From: Fimbriimonadaceae bacterium | GTDB lineage: Bacteria > Armatimonadota > UBA10988 | Reading direction: 5' to 3' | Assembly: GCA_020850355.1 (NCBI GenBank) | Contig: JADZEX010000044.1 | Span: 1-64,000, forward strand | DNA length: 64,000 nucleotides | Shown here: positions 8,377 to 16,890 of the stretch, one piece after another | How the letters are laid out: each line of letters begins with the position of its first letter | Numbering within the stretch: the first letter of the stretch is position 1 | Notes under the pieces: generated by a model | Seen by the model: only the letters and a program-made list of their open reading frames with translations | Database searches by the model: none | What the model was told of the DNA's origin: nothing | Position numbers and translations under genes: made by a program

Positions 8377-9164
8377 GGCCCTACCGGGCGATCGCCAGCG
8401 CGCGGTTCCGGCTGCTGCTGCAGTACCGCGCCGCGGCCTGGGCGGGCATCGCCACGCAGCTCTTCTGGGGCCTGATCCGAACGATGGTCTTCGAGGCCTT
8501 CTATCGCTCCAGCAGGGCCCCCCAACCGATGTCGCTGTCCGAGACGATCACCTACATCTGGCTCGGGCAGGCCCTCCTGGCGATTGTCATGTTGGGCGTC
8601 GAGAGCGAGGTCCGCGACACGGTGCGCAGCGGCGCCGTGGCCTACGACCTGTGCCGGCCGGTGGACCTCTACAGCGTCCTGCTGATCCGCAACCTGGCCT
8701 ACCGCGGCGCGACGACAGCCCTGCGCGCGGGGCCGCAGTTGGTCCTGGCGGCCTGCTTCCTAGGGTTGCGGCTGCCGCCTTCGCCGGCGGCGCTGCTGGC
8801 CTTTGGGCTGGCCACGGTGATGGCCCTGCTGCTGGCGTCTGCCTGGGCCAACCTGCTGACGGCGTTGCTCTTCTTCACGGTCGCCGGCGACGGGGTGGTG
8901 CGTCTCGGCACGGTGCTGCCGTGGCTGCTCAGCGGGATCGTGATCCCGCTGCCGTTGCTGCCCGACTGGTGGCAAGCGGTGGCCGGCTGGCAGCCTTTCG
9001 CGGGGCTCGCCGACCTGCCGTTCCGACTCTGGATCGGCCACCTCCCGCCCGCCGCGGTGGGCCAGGTGCTGGTCTTCCAGGCCGCCTGGCTGCTGGGCTT
9101 CGTCCTGCTCGGTCGCCTGCTGCTGGCGCGGGGCCTGCGCCGTCTGGTGGTGCTCGGTGGCTGA
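8373..9164 (+). CDS. ABC-2 family permease subunit (DUF990-like), first copy
   Basis: This 263-residue protein has six or so predicted membrane segments. It opens with a short Arg-rich N-terminus and QYRAAAWAGIATQLFWG, typical of the ABC2_membrane_6 (DUF990) family in which an ATPase gene is followed by two similar permease genes. Its start overlaps the ATPase stop by 4 nt and its end overlaps the next permease by 8 nt. The two permeases would form a heterodimeric channel. Substrate is not predictable. Confidence 0.85.
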   Translation: MRPYRAIASARFRLLLQYRAAAWAGIATQLFWGLIRTMVFEAFYRSSRAPQPMSLSETITYIWLGQALLAIVMLGVESEVRDTVRSGAVAYDLCRPVDLYSVLLIRNLAYRGATTALRAGPQLVLAACFLGLRLPPSPAALLAFGLATVMALLLASAWANLLTALLFFTVAGDGVVRLGTVLPWLLSGIVIPLPLLPDWWQAVAGWQPFAGLADLPFRLWIGHLPPAAVGQVLVFQAAWLLGFVLLGRLLLARGLRRLVVLGG

Positions 9165-9969
9165 CTGGCGCCCGCTCAGCGGCTGGCGGCTGTACTGGCG
9201 GTATGTCGGGCAGTCCTTGCGCGCGCAACTGCAGTACCGCGGGTCGGTGGTGCTGCTGGCCGTCGGCCACTTCCTGATCACCGGCGGCGAGTTCCTGGCG
9301 GTCTGGGCGTTGCTCGACCGGTTCGGCAGCCTGCGGGGCTGGAGCCTGGCCGAAGTGGGCGTGTTCTACGGCCTGGTCAGCATCGCCTTCGCGACGGCCG
9401 AAGCGGTCGTGCGCGGCTTCGATGTGCTCCCCGGCCTGGTCAAGAGCGGGTCCTTCGACCGGCTCCTGCTGCGGCCGCGCAGCGTCACGTTGCAGGTGAT
9501 TGGCCACGAACTGCAGTTGCTGCGGTTGGGGCGCTGGTCGCAAGGGGTGGTCGTGCTGGCCTGGAGCGTCGCGGCGCTGCAGGTCGACTGGACCGTCGGG
9601 CGGGTGCTGCTGGCGCTCTGGACCGTGATCGGCGGCGCCTGCCTCTTCAGCGGGCTGTTCATCGCGCAGGCGGCGCTCAGCTTCTGGACCACCGAGACGC
9701 TGGAACTGATCAACATCCTGACCTACGGCGGCGTCGAGACGGCGCAGTTCCCGTTGAGCGTCTACCGCCCCTGGTTCCGGGCCTTCTTCACCTTCGTCGT
9801 GCCGCTGGCCTGCGTCAGCTACTTCCCCGGCCTGGCCATCGTCGGCCGGCCCCACGACGCGCCGACCGCGCTGCTGGCGACGGCGCCGGCCGCGGGTCTG
9901 CTGTTCCTCGGCGCCAGCCTGCTGTTCTGGCGCCACGGGCTGCGGCACTACACCTCAACCGGCAGTTGA
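9157..9969 (+). CDS. ABC-2 family permease subunit (DUF990-like), second copy
   Basis: The protein is 270 residues and starts at GTG 9157 inside the end of the first permease gene. It repeats the family pattern: an amphipathic N-terminus with LRAQLQYRGSVVLLAVGHFL and about six hydrophobic helices, including FDVLPGLVKSGSFDRLLLRPRS in the first cytoplasmic loop. That loop motif (phenylalanine-aspartate, leucine, leucine-arginine-proline) is characteristic of DUF990 permeases. It closes the three-gene exporter operon and ends 1 bp from the stop of the convergent next gene. Confidence 0.85.
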   Translation: MADWRPLSGWRLYWRYVGQSLRAQLQYRGSVVLLAVGHFLITGGEFLAVWALLDRFGSLRGWSLAEVGVFYGLVSIAFATAEAVVRGFDVLPGLVKSGSFDRLLLRPRSVTLQVIGHELQLLRLGRWSQGVVVLAWSVAALQVDWTVGRVLLALWTVIGGACLFSGLFIAQAALSFWTTETLELINILTYGGVETAQFPLSVYRPWFRAFFTFVVPLACVSYFPGLAIVGRPHDAPTALLATAPAAGLLFLGASLLFWRHGLRHYTSTGS

Positions 9970-9970
9970 T

Positions 9971-10948
9971 TCAGCTCGCTGGCACCGGACAGGCGCGCAG
10001 CTCGTGGCTGCCGTCGGGGCGGACCAGTTCGTAGTAGAACCAGACCGTCTGGCCGACCGTCAGGCAATCGACATAGCGCACCGAGGTGCTGCCGTAAGGC
10101 ACGCCGATCAGCGGTCCCGTCGTGCTGACGCGGGTCCAGTTGCGCAGGTCCAGGCTCTGCGCCAGACCGCACTTCTCTTCGTAGTTCTCGGCCACGCTGG
10201 CGCTGCCGTCGTAGAAGGCGGTGAAGCCCGGCGGCGTGTGGAGGATCGAGTTGATTCGCAGGCAGTAGGCGTCCCAGGCACCGCGTGGGGCGTCGCTGAC
10301 GCCGAGCCACTCGAACTGCTCGCCGTCGGCGCTGACGGCCAGGCCGGTCGACGAGATGGTCAGCCCGGTGTTGAAGATGTCGCCGGTGGCGTGCTTCGTC
10401 GCCGCCTGGTCGGCCGGCACGTCGATGCTCAGGCCGATGCTGGCGAGCAGGTAGGTCAGGCGCCCGACCACAAACAGATAGGGGTCCTTGACGCCCTCGA
10501 TGCCCGGCAGATCGGCGGCGCAGAAGACCTTGCGGCGGGCGGCGAGGTCAAAGCTGGTTGGCGTGTCGGCCGTGACCACGTCGATCCGCCACTGCTCGGT
10601 GGCCGGGTCGACATAGCTGACGTACCAGCGCCAACGCCCGTCGAGGCCCTGCAGGAGGGCACAGCGCTCGATGCTCGGCGAGTCAAGCTGCTCCTTGCGG
10701 ACCTCCCAGAGGTCCTCGAAGTGCAGGCCGTCGGTGCTGACTGCCAGCCGGGTGATCCCGCCGCGGACGGGCCGCGGCTCGCGCAGGCGGTAGGTCAGGT
10801 AGAAGGTCGCGCTGGCCTGGTCGTAGTAAGCGCCCGGTGCGCCGACCCACCAGCCGGAGCCGCTGCCCCGCGGCTCGCGCACGACGGTGCCGGCGAGTGG
10901 ATCGAAGAGCGGCGCGGGGCGGCCGAAACGGCGGCTGTGGGCGGACAT
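9971..10948 (-). CDS. Five-bladed beta-propeller glycosidase-like protein
   Basis: This 325-residue protein has no signal peptide. Sequence features fit a GH43/GH32/GH130-type five-bladed propeller: GAYYDQASATFYLTYR, a DSPSIER segment, EGVKDPYLFVVG, and repeated YxxFYDG/WFYYE strands. Such enzymes hydrolyse or phosphorolyse small plant or host oligosaccharides; I cannot assign the catalytic acids reliably. Longer upstream starts would run into the tRNA gene, whereas ATG 10948 has AGGAGG about 8 nt upstream, so I use it. An extended -10 promoter lies just upstream. Confidence 0.6.
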   Translation of the reverse strand: MSAHSRRFGRPAPLFDPLAGTVVREPRGSGSGWWVGAPGAYYDQASATFYLTYRLREPRPVRGGITRLAVSTDGLHFEDLWEVRKEQLDSPSIERCALLQGLDGRWRWYVSYVDPATEQWRIDVVTADTPTSFDLAARRKVFCAADLPGIEGVKDPYLFVVGRLTYLLASIGLSIDVPADQAATKHATGDIFNTGLTISSTGLAVSADGEQFEWLGVSDAPRGAWDAYCLRINSILHTPPGFTAFYDGSASVAENYEEKCGLAQSLDLRNWTRVSTTGPLIGVPYGSTSVRYVDCLTVGQTVWFYYELVRPDGSHELRACPVPAS

Positions 10949-10973
10949 GGCGGCGATCCTCCTGACGGCCGAC

Positions 10974-10982
10974 AGCATAGCA
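10974..10982 (-). promoter_or_regulatory. Extended -10 promoter for the propeller gene
   Basis: The minus strand reads TGCTATGCT, an extended -10 (TGn plus TATGCT), 26 nt before the start codon. No good -35 is present, which is normal for extended -10 promoters. The same TATGCT hexamer is used at 19416-19421. Confidence 0.4.
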
Positions 10983-11009
10983 CAGCCGCCGCCGCGGGCC
11001 GCCTTGGCG

Positions 11010-11039
11010 TTGACAAGAGGCCTCGCGGCATGGTAGATT
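11010..11039 (+). promoter_or_regulatory. Sigma70-type promoter for tRNA-Thr
   Basis: A perfect -35 TTGACA (11010-11015) is followed by an 18-bp spacer and -10 TAGATT (11034-11039). Transcription would begin near 11046, leaving a leader of about 48 nt before the tRNA. It probably also drives the SLBB gene that follows the tRNA. Confidence 0.65.
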
Positions 11040-11093
11040 ACGGCCTGTTCGGCTGGCCCCGCACCCGCTCCAGGGGCGGTCGACAAAGTCGTC

Positions 11094-11166
11094 GCCAACG
11101 TAGCTCAGTTGGTAGAGCAGCGCACTCGTAATGCGCAGGTCGTCGGTTCGAATCCGACCGTTGGCT
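11094..11166 (+). tRNA. tRNA-Thr (anticodon CGT)
   Basis: A complete cloverleaf can be folded by eye. The acceptor stem GCCAACG/CGTTGGC is fully paired. The D arm is GCTC/GAGC, the anticodon stem GCGCA/TGCGC has loop CTCGTAA (anticodon CGT, reading ACG), and the T stem GTCGG/CCGAC has loop TTCGAAT. The discriminator base is T and the CCA end is not encoded. The gene is 73 nt. Confidence 0.96.
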
Positions 11167-11228
11167 TTCACCCGGTGGCCGCGCGCCTTGCCGCTGGTGC
11201 CCTCGCTTCGCTGAAGGTGAGAACATCG

Positions 11229-14200
11229 ATGCGTCTGGTTGCGACCTGGGCGGTGTTGCTGCTGGCCTTGAGCACCCTGACCGGCGCCGCCGGCGACCGT
11301 CACGATCAGCCGGACCACCGCCCGAACGGCGGCAGCGGGTCGAGCGATCAGCCCGTCACCAAGGTGCCCGACAGCGCCGAGCCACCGAGCCTCGACCCCG
11401 GCGCCCTGCGCCAGCCCGATGGCCCGTCCTACTATCCGCCGCGGCCGTCCCTGCCGGGTGACCAGCCCGGCGTGGCCGCGCTGCTCGACGAGATCGAGAC
11501 CGAGGCGCGCGACGAGCTGCCACTCTATGGGCAGGGCATCTTCCGGCAGGAGATCATCGAGCGCTCGCTCCGCGGGAGCCAGCCCGAGGTGGTGGTGAGC
11601 CCGCCGCCGTCGTACCAGATGGCGCCCGGCGACCAGTTCGTGGTGACCTTCTGGAACCCGCTGGTGCCGCCGAAGCAGGTCGCCACGCAGGTCCAGAACG
11701 ACGGCACCGTCGGCTTCGATCCGATCGGCGTGGTGCAGGTCGGGGGCCTGGCGGTGCCCGACTTCGAGCGCCTGCTGACCACCCAGTTGCGCCGCAAGGG
11801 GCCCAAAGACGCCCAGGTGCGGATCTCCTACTCGAACCTCCACGCGCTCCGGGTGGCGGTGCGCGGCGAGGTGCGGCGAGTCAGCACCGGGGTGGTGGTC
11901 AACGGCTTCGCCACGCTCTTCGACGCACTGGCGGCGGCCGGTGGACCGACGGCCCACGCGGCGGTGCGGCAGATCACGCTGTACCGCGGAACGCAGACGC
12001 AGACCATCGATCTGTACCAGTTCCTGCTGACCGGCGACCCGAAGGCGAACGTCGCCCTGCGGGATGGCGACAGCATCTACGTGCCGGTGGCGACCCGCCT
12101 GGTGGCGGTGGCCGGCGCAGTGGCGCGACCGGCGCGCTACGAGCTGCTGCGCGAGCAGACCATCGTCGAAGCCCTCCAACTGGCCGGCGGCCCGACCGGC
12201 AAAGCCGCCCGGCTGCAGGTGTCGCGGGTGCGGGACTACACGCAGCCGACCAAGTACGACTTCCCGTTGGGCGAGGTGATCGGCCAGAAGGCCGACCTGC
12301 GCGAGGTGGAGCCACTGCGCCAGGGCGACGAGGTGGAGGTGCTGGCCGCGGCGGCCGCGGCCGCCACGGTGCGCGTGGTGGGGGCGGTGGGTCGGCCCGG
12401 CGAGTATGGCTGGGAGGCCGGCCTGACGCTGGCGGCGGCGGTGGCCAAGGCCCAGGGCATCACCCGCGACGGCTTTGTGGGGGTCGGCGCGATCCGGCGG
12501 GTGCGCTCTGATGGCCAGGTCGAGAGCCTGCCGTTCGAGGTCGCCGACCTGCGCGAAGGTGGCGCCGCCGCCAAGCTGGTGCTGCGGCCGGGCGACGAGG
12601 TGGAGATCCTGGCCAAGGAACAGCGCTCGCCAGTGCGCGTCAGCGTGCGCGGCGCCGTCAACAAGCCGGGCGGGTACGAGTCAACCACCGCGCTGACGGT
12701 GGTCGACCTGCTGCGTACCGCGGGCGGCGTGGCCGAGCTGGCCTCGACCCAGGCCGTGCTCTTGAGCACCTCCTCTGGACAGCCGGTCGAGACCCGGATC
12801 GACCTTGCTCCGCTGGCCCGCGGAGCTGAACCGCAGCCGAATCCGGAGCTGCGGAACGGTGACCTGCTGACCGTGCTCTCGTTGTCCGAGCTCGGAGCGC
12901 TGCCCGAAGTTCGTGTCGTCGGGCTGGTGCGGAACCCGGGCGCCTATCCTCTGACGGCGGCGATGACCGTGCGAGATCTGCTGCAGCGCTGCGGTGGCGT
13001 GCTGCCGCGGGCGGCCTCACGGGCCAAGTTGACGCGGGTCGTGGCGGGCAGCGCCGACTTCGAACGGCGGTACCTGGACCTGACGCGGGCGCTGGCCGGC
13101 GGCCCGGCCGACAACCTGCCGCTGCGGGAGGACGACCTGCTGGAGGTGGTCACGGCCGATGAAGCCGCGGTCGCGGCGCCGCGCCAGGTCACCATCAACG
13201 GCCCGGTCGCCAAGCCGGGGCTGTACGGCCGGGCCGTCGGCATGACCGTCGGCGATCTGCTGCGCGAGGCGGGCGGCCTGCGGCCGGAAGCCGACCGTGA
13301 CGTAGCCTTCGTGCTGCGGCAGGAGGCTGGTGGCCAGACGCGCCGCCTGCGGATCAACCCGGCGCGCGCCCTGGCCGGCCAGGCCGAGGACGACCTGGAG
13401 CTGGCCGACCTCGACCTCGTCGAACTGCAGGCCTGGCGTTCGGTGACCATCGAGCCGCCGCGGGTGCGCGTGGCGGGGGCCGTGTACCGGCCGAACGAGT
13501 ACCCGTTGACCGCCGGCATGACGGTCGACGACCTGCTCTTCCTGGCCGGCGGACCGCTGCCAAACGCCTATCTCCCCCGCGCCGAGCTGCAGCGTCGCGC
13601 CCCGGGCGACCGCTTCCGCGTGCTGCCGCTCGACCTCACCGTGAAGCCCCTCCTGCTGCCGCTGGCGGCCGGCGACCAGTTGGAGGTCTACACCCACTCG
13701 CGCGCCACCGTGATTGAGCCGATGGTCTCCATCAAGGGCTTCGTGGCCAACCCGGGGGCCTACGAGCGCGGGATTGGCATGACGCTCTCGGAGCTGGTCT
13801 TCCGCGCTGGCGGGTTGCTCTGCCAGCCCGGATTCACCACCTGCGAAGTGGCCCGCGCCCGGGACACGCGGCCGCTGCTCTTCCGGCCCGACCTGGCGCT
13901 GGCGCTGCAGGGCGACAAGGCGCAGGACCTGGTCCTGGAGGACGGCGACAGCATCATCATCCGGCGCGATGGCGAGTACTTCAAGAGCACGCCCGAGGTG
14001 CTGGTGCGGGGCCGCGTGCGGGTGCCCGGGCTGTACTCGCTGACGGGCAACGAGGATTCCCTGCGGGCGCTGCTGATGGAGCGCGCCGGCGGCCTGCAGC
14101 AGGGCGCCTTCTCGGCCGGTGCGGTGCTCCTGAGGCGGGTCGAAGAAGTGGTCGACCCGGCCGCCGCGACGTTCGTCAATGCCATCTACGACGACCTGCT

Positions 14201-14864
14201 GCAGCGCAAGAAGCAGGCCGACCTGGCCGCGATCATGGCCCGCAGCAACAGCGGCAACGTGCCGGATCAGTTGCCCAACGCCATCACCGACGAGCGGGTG
14301 CTGCCGACCGCGGTGGTGCAGCCGTCGGAGATCATCACGCAGGACCTCGACCAGGCGATGGGGCAGGCTGCCGATGGCGTCGAGCAGTTCACCGGCGGCC
14401 ACCGCGCCGGGCAGACCCGCGGGAGCAACGGGGTGCCAGTCGGCTACGTTCGGGTGGCGATCGACCTCGAAGCGATTCTGAACGGCCAGGCCGACCTCCG
14501 GATGCGACCGCGCGACGTGCTGGTGGTGCCCAACGAGCCGGAGCTGGTGCTGCTGATGGGCGAGGTCGCCAGCACCTCGGCGCAGCAGTATGTGGCCGAC
14601 AAGACGCTCAACTGGTACGTCCAGCGCGCCGGCGGGGTGACCTCCAGTGCCGATGTCAAGGCGGCGTTGGTGATCCGAGCGAACGGCACGGTGGCCCAGG
14701 CCGAGCATCACACGGTGATCCGCCGGGGCGACATGATCCTGGTGCCGGCGCGACCGCTGGAGATCCCGCGCGACCGCCGGGCGATGGAGTCGGTGCAGGC
14801 GATTGCCAGCATTCTGGGTGGCTTTGCGACGACGATGGTGGCGCTCACCCAGGCCTTCAAGTGA
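11229..14864 (+). CDS. Giant polysaccharide export protein with ten SLBB-like repeats
   Basis: The protein is 1211 residues, far longer than Wza-type export proteins (about 360-400). A signal peptide (residues 1-22) and a Pro/Gly/Asp-rich linker precede a Poly_export domain at about 125-205 (YQMAPGDQFVVTFWNP, then VQNDGTVGFDPIG). About ten SLBB-type repeats follow, with a period near 90 residues, beginning near residues 207, 290, 380, 467, 560, 654, 742, 833, 922 and 1105. Each has a V-x-G-x-V-x-x-P-G-x-Y strand and a T-V-x-D-L-L-x-x-A-G-G turn. An insert of about 130 residues separates repeats 9 and 10. The C-terminus has one hydrophobic segment (SILGGFATTMVAL). The likely role is an outer-membrane or periplasm-spanning conduit for exopolysaccharide. 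ATG 11229 is favoured by GAAGGTGAG upstream; earlier in-frame starts lie in the tRNA. Confidence 0.88.
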   Translation: MRLVATWAVLLLALSTLTGAAGDRHDQPDHRPNGGSGSSDQPVTKVPDSAEPPSLDPGALRQPDGPSYYPPRPSLPGDQPGVAALLDEIETEARDELPLYGQGIFRQEIIERSLRGSQPEVVVSPPPSYQMAPGDQFVVTFWNPLVPPKQVATQVQNDGTVGFDPIGVVQVGGLAVPDFERLLTTQLRRKGPKDAQVRISYSNLHALRVAVRGEVRRVSTGVVVNGFATLFDALAAAGGPTAHAAVRQITLYRGTQTQTIDLYQFLLTGDPKANVALRDGDSIYVPVATRLVAVAGAVARPARYELLREQTIVEALQLAGGPTGKAARLQVSRVRDYTQPTKYDFPLGEVIGQKADLREVEPLRQGDEVEVLAAAAAAATVRVVGAVGRPGEYGWEAGLTLAAAVAKAQGITRDGFVGVGAIRRVRSDGQVESLPFEVADLREGGAAAKLVLRPGDEVEILAKEQRSPVRVSVRGAVNKPGGYESTTALTVVDLLRTAGGVAELASTQAVLLSTSSGQPVETRIDLAPLARGAEPQPNPELRNGDLLTVLSLSELGALPEVRVVGLVRNPGAYPLTAAMTVRDLLQRCGGVLPRAASRAKLTRVVAGSADFERRYLDLTRALAGGPADNLPLREDDLLEVVTADEAAVAAPRQVTINGPVAKPGLYGRAVGMTVGDLLREAGGLRPEADRDVAFVLRQEAGGQTRRLRINPARALAGQAEDDLELADLDLVELQAWRSVTIEPPRVRVAGAVYRPNEYPLTAGMTVDDLLFLAGGPLPNAYLPRAELQRRAPGDRFRVLPLDLTVKPLLLPLAAGDQLEVYTHSRATVIEPMVSIKGFVANPGAYERGIGMTLSELVFRAGGLLCQPGFTTCEVARARDTRPLLFRPDLALALQGDKAQDLVLEDGDSIIIRRDGEYFKSTPEVLVRGRVRVPGLYSLTGNEDSLRALLMERAGGLQQGAFSAGAVLLRRVEEVVDPAAATFVNAIYDDLLQRKKQADLAAIMARSNSGNVPDQLPNAITDERVLPTAVVQPSEIITQDLDQAMGQAADGVEQFTGGHRAGQTRGSNGVPVGYVRVAIDLEAILNGQADLRMRPRDVLVVPNEPELVLLMGEVASTSAQQYVADKTLNWYVQRAGGVTSSADVKAALVIRANGTVAQAEHHTVIRRGDMILVPARPLEIPRDRRAMESVQAIASILGGFATTMVALTQAFK

Positions 14865-14877
14865 GCGGGAGCAGACC

Positions 14878-15648
14878 ATGCAGCTCGGGTTGGTGACCTA
14901 CAACCTGGCCAAGGACTGGGACCTCGCCACGCTGCTGACCAACTGCGCGGCCACCGGCTTCGCTGGCGTCGAGCTGCGCACGTCGCACGCGCATGGGGTC
15001 GAACCTGGCCTCAGTGCGGCCGCCCGCCGCGCCGTGCGCGACCGCTTCGAAGCCTCGGGCGTAGTGCTCTGGGCGCTCGGCAGCGTCTGCGAGTTCGACC
15101 ATCCCGAGGCGGCTGTGGTGCGCGCCAACATCGCCACCGCGGCGGAGTATCTGCAACTGGCGGCCGAGGTCGGCGCGGTCGGGGTGAAGGTCCGTCCGAA
15201 CCACCTGCATGATGGCCTCGATCCCGCTGACACCTGCCGGCAGATTGGGCTGGCGCTGCAAGAGGTCGGTCAGGCAGCCGAGGATCTCGGCGTGTTGGTG
15301 TTCCTCGAGGTGCACGGCCGCGGGACCAGCGACCCGCACTGGATCCGCGAGATCCTGGACGTCTGCGAGCATCCCAGCGTCGGCGCCTGCTGGAACTCCA
15401 ACCCGACGCCGCCCGAGGTGGTCGACGGCAGTATCGGCAGCTCCTTCCGGCTGCTGGCTGACGACATCATCTCGTGTCACATCACCGAGCTGTGGCGGCC
15501 CGATTACCCCTACCGCGAGCTCTTCGCCCGGCTCAGTGCCGTGGGCTACGACGGCTTCACGCTCGCCGAGATCCCCGAGTCGCCCGAGCCCCTGCGGCTG
15601 ATGCGTTACTACCGAGCACTCTGGGAGGCGCTCCAACCGGCCGCCTGA
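14878..15648 (+). CDS. Sugar phosphate isomerase/epimerase-like TIM barrel protein
   Basis: The protein is 256 residues. Features of the AP endonuclease 2/xylose isomerase-like superfamily are visible: LGLVTYNLAKDWDL at the N-terminus, GFAGVELRTSHAHG, VGVKVRP, LVFLEVHGRG with a metal-ligand Glu, and a final GYDGFTLAEIPES strand. These are cytoplasmic divalent-metal isomerases of sugars or inositol derivatives; the substrate is unknown. It starts 13 nt after the SLBB gene with GGGAG 6 nt before the ATG, so the two are probably cotranscribed. Confidence 0.82.
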   Translation: MQLGLVTYNLAKDWDLATLLTNCAATGFAGVELRTSHAHGVEPGLSAAARRAVRDRFEASGVVLWALGSVCEFDHPEAAVVRANIATAAEYLQLAAEVGAVGVKVRPNHLHDGLDPADTCRQIGLALQEVGQAAEDLGVLVFLEVHGRGTSDPHWIREILDVCEHPSVGACWNSNPTPPEVVDGSIGSSFRLLADDIISCHITELWRPDYPYRELFARLSAVGYDGFTLAEIPESPEPLRLMRYYRALWEALQPAA

Positions 15649-15664
15649 CGGCCTCGCGGCGAGC

Positions 15665-16297
15665 CTAGAAGGGCTGGCTCCAGAGGTCGTTGACCTGGTC
15701 GTAGGTCTGCAGCTTGACGTGTCCATCGGCGAACAGCACGTTGTAGCGGTAGCTGCCGAACCGGCCGTCGTCGCCGTAGTGCCAGGCGCCGTTGGCGTCG
15801 TTCAGCAGCAACGTCCCAGCCGGGTCACTGAGCTGTGAGGCTCGTTGGCTGTTGAAGGTCAGTGCAGTGCGGTAGCTGTAGCTCATGCCGTAGGTGCGGT
15901 GCATGCTGCTGTTGTTGACGGTCACGTTGGCGATGGGCTCGTAGTTGCAGCCCCAGTCGCTGGGGCAGGCCCAGACCTGGCGGTTGCGCAGGTAGGGGTC
16001 CAAGGCATCGTTCAGGTCGGGCATCGCGGCGATCCGTGCCAGGTACTGCGGCTGGCTGGACCAGATCGCCGAGAAGTGCCGGTCGGCCCAGTCGACGGCG
16101 TTCGGGAAGAACTCCTCGTAGTCGTCGGCGTAGAGCTGGAGGGCGCTGCCCAACTGCTTCAGGTTGCTGGCACACGCCGCCACCCGGGCGCGCTCGCGGG
16201 CTTTGGCGAAGACCGGGAAGAGGATCGCCGCCAGCAGCGCCAGGATCGCGATCACCACGAGCAACTCAACCAGCGTGAATCCGCGTTGCCGCCGCAT
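15665..16297 (-). CDS. Pseudopilin-like protein with prepilin N-methylation signal
   Basis: The protein is 210 residues. [20 protein letters not shown] is a type IV prepilin N-terminus (cleavage after Gly, Glu at +5), followed by the [12 protein letters not shown] helix and a globular C-terminal domain ending in FADGHVK. The family is the DUF1559/H-X9-DG pseudopilin-like group expanded in Planctomycetes and Armatimonadota; it is exported through a PilD/GspO-type peptidase. It diverges from the other two copies in the window ([20 protein letters not shown] in place of their [14 protein letters not shown]). It lies downstream of the SixA-like gene on the same strand. Confidence 0.88.
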   Translation of the reverse strand: MRRQRGFTLVELLVVIAILALLAAILFPVFAKARERARVAACASNLKQLGSALQLYADDYEEFFPNAVDWADRHFSAIWSSQPQYLARIAAMPDLNDALDPYLRNRQVWACPSDWGCNYEPIANVTVNNSSMHRTYGMSYSYRTALTFNSQRASQLSDPAGTLLLNDANGAWHYGDDGRFGSYRYNVLFADGHVKLQTYDQVNDLWSQPF

Positions 16298-16326
16298 CGC
16301 GCAGTATCCCAGCAGGCAGTCTACCC

Positions 16327-16357
16327 GCGGCGCCGGTCGGCGAAACTACGGCGCCGC
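16327..16357 (-). terminator. Hairpin after the SixA-like gene
   Basis: GCGGCGCCG (16327-16335) pairs perfectly with CGGCGCCGC (16349-16357) around a 13-nt loop, overlapping the stop codon of the SixA-like gene. There is no T-run, so it may be a weak terminator or an RNA-stabilising hairpin before the pseudopilin gene. Confidence 0.3.
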
Positions 16358-16834
16358 GCCACTGCCGACGAGTCGCAGCGCGCGGGGTGGCAGCAGCATC
16401 ACCAGCAGGCCGCCGCCCTGGCTGCCCCGCCGCAGGTCGATCTGGACCTGCGCCAGCGCCGCTTTCTTCATCTCCACGGCCCCATACTCCACGCCCAGCA
16501 GCCGCTCCACGGCGCCGCTGAGCTGCGGCTCGTGCCCCACCAGCAGCACCACCGCATCGGGCGGCAACTCGCTCAGCGCCTCGAATAGACGGTCCAGCGG
16601 CGCGTTCGCCAGTTCCTCGCGGATGCTGACGCGGTGGCCCGGCAGCACCAGCTCGGCCGTCTCTCGGGCGCGCACCAGCGGGCTGCTCCAGACCGCCGTG
16701 AACTGAACGTCCAAGGCGGCCAGGCCGGCCGCCGCCTGCCGGCACCTGGCGCGTCCCTCCGTGGTCAGCCGGCGGGCCGCGTCGCTGCTGGCGAAGTCTT
16801 CGGCGATCCCGTGTCGTAGGAAGTAGATGTCCAC
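16346..16834 (-). CDS. SixA-type phosphohistidine phosphatase (histidine phosphatase family)
   Basis: The protein is 162 residues, the usual size of SixA. The catalytic RHG motif lies at residues 7-9 (IYFLRHGIAED), followed by Arg of SSPLVRARETAEL and the second catalytic His in LLVGHEPQLSG. SixA removes phosphate from histidine on phosphorelay or PTS proteins. No PTS or histidine kinase gene is next to it, so its partner is unknown. It lies between a secreted glycosidase-like gene and a pseudopilin gene on the same strand. Confidence 0.85.
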   Translation of the reverse strand: MDIYFLRHGIAEDFASSDAARRLTTEGRARCRQAAAGLAALDVQFTAVWSSPLVRARETAELVLPGHRVSIREELANAPLDRLFEALSELPPDAVVLLVGHEPQLSGAVERLLGVEYGAVEMKKAALAQVQIDLRRGSQGGGLLVMLLPPRALRLVGSGAAP

Positions 16835-16890
16835 AGCGGTCCCCAGGCGGTCGGTGAGCCGGCCGCGGCCACCGAAGTCTGACGCGCCGT

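Noticed and set aside
11109-11228. A start for the SLBB gene inside the tRNA
   Set aside because: The first 40 residues would be translated from tRNA sequence; the signal peptide begins at ATG 11229.
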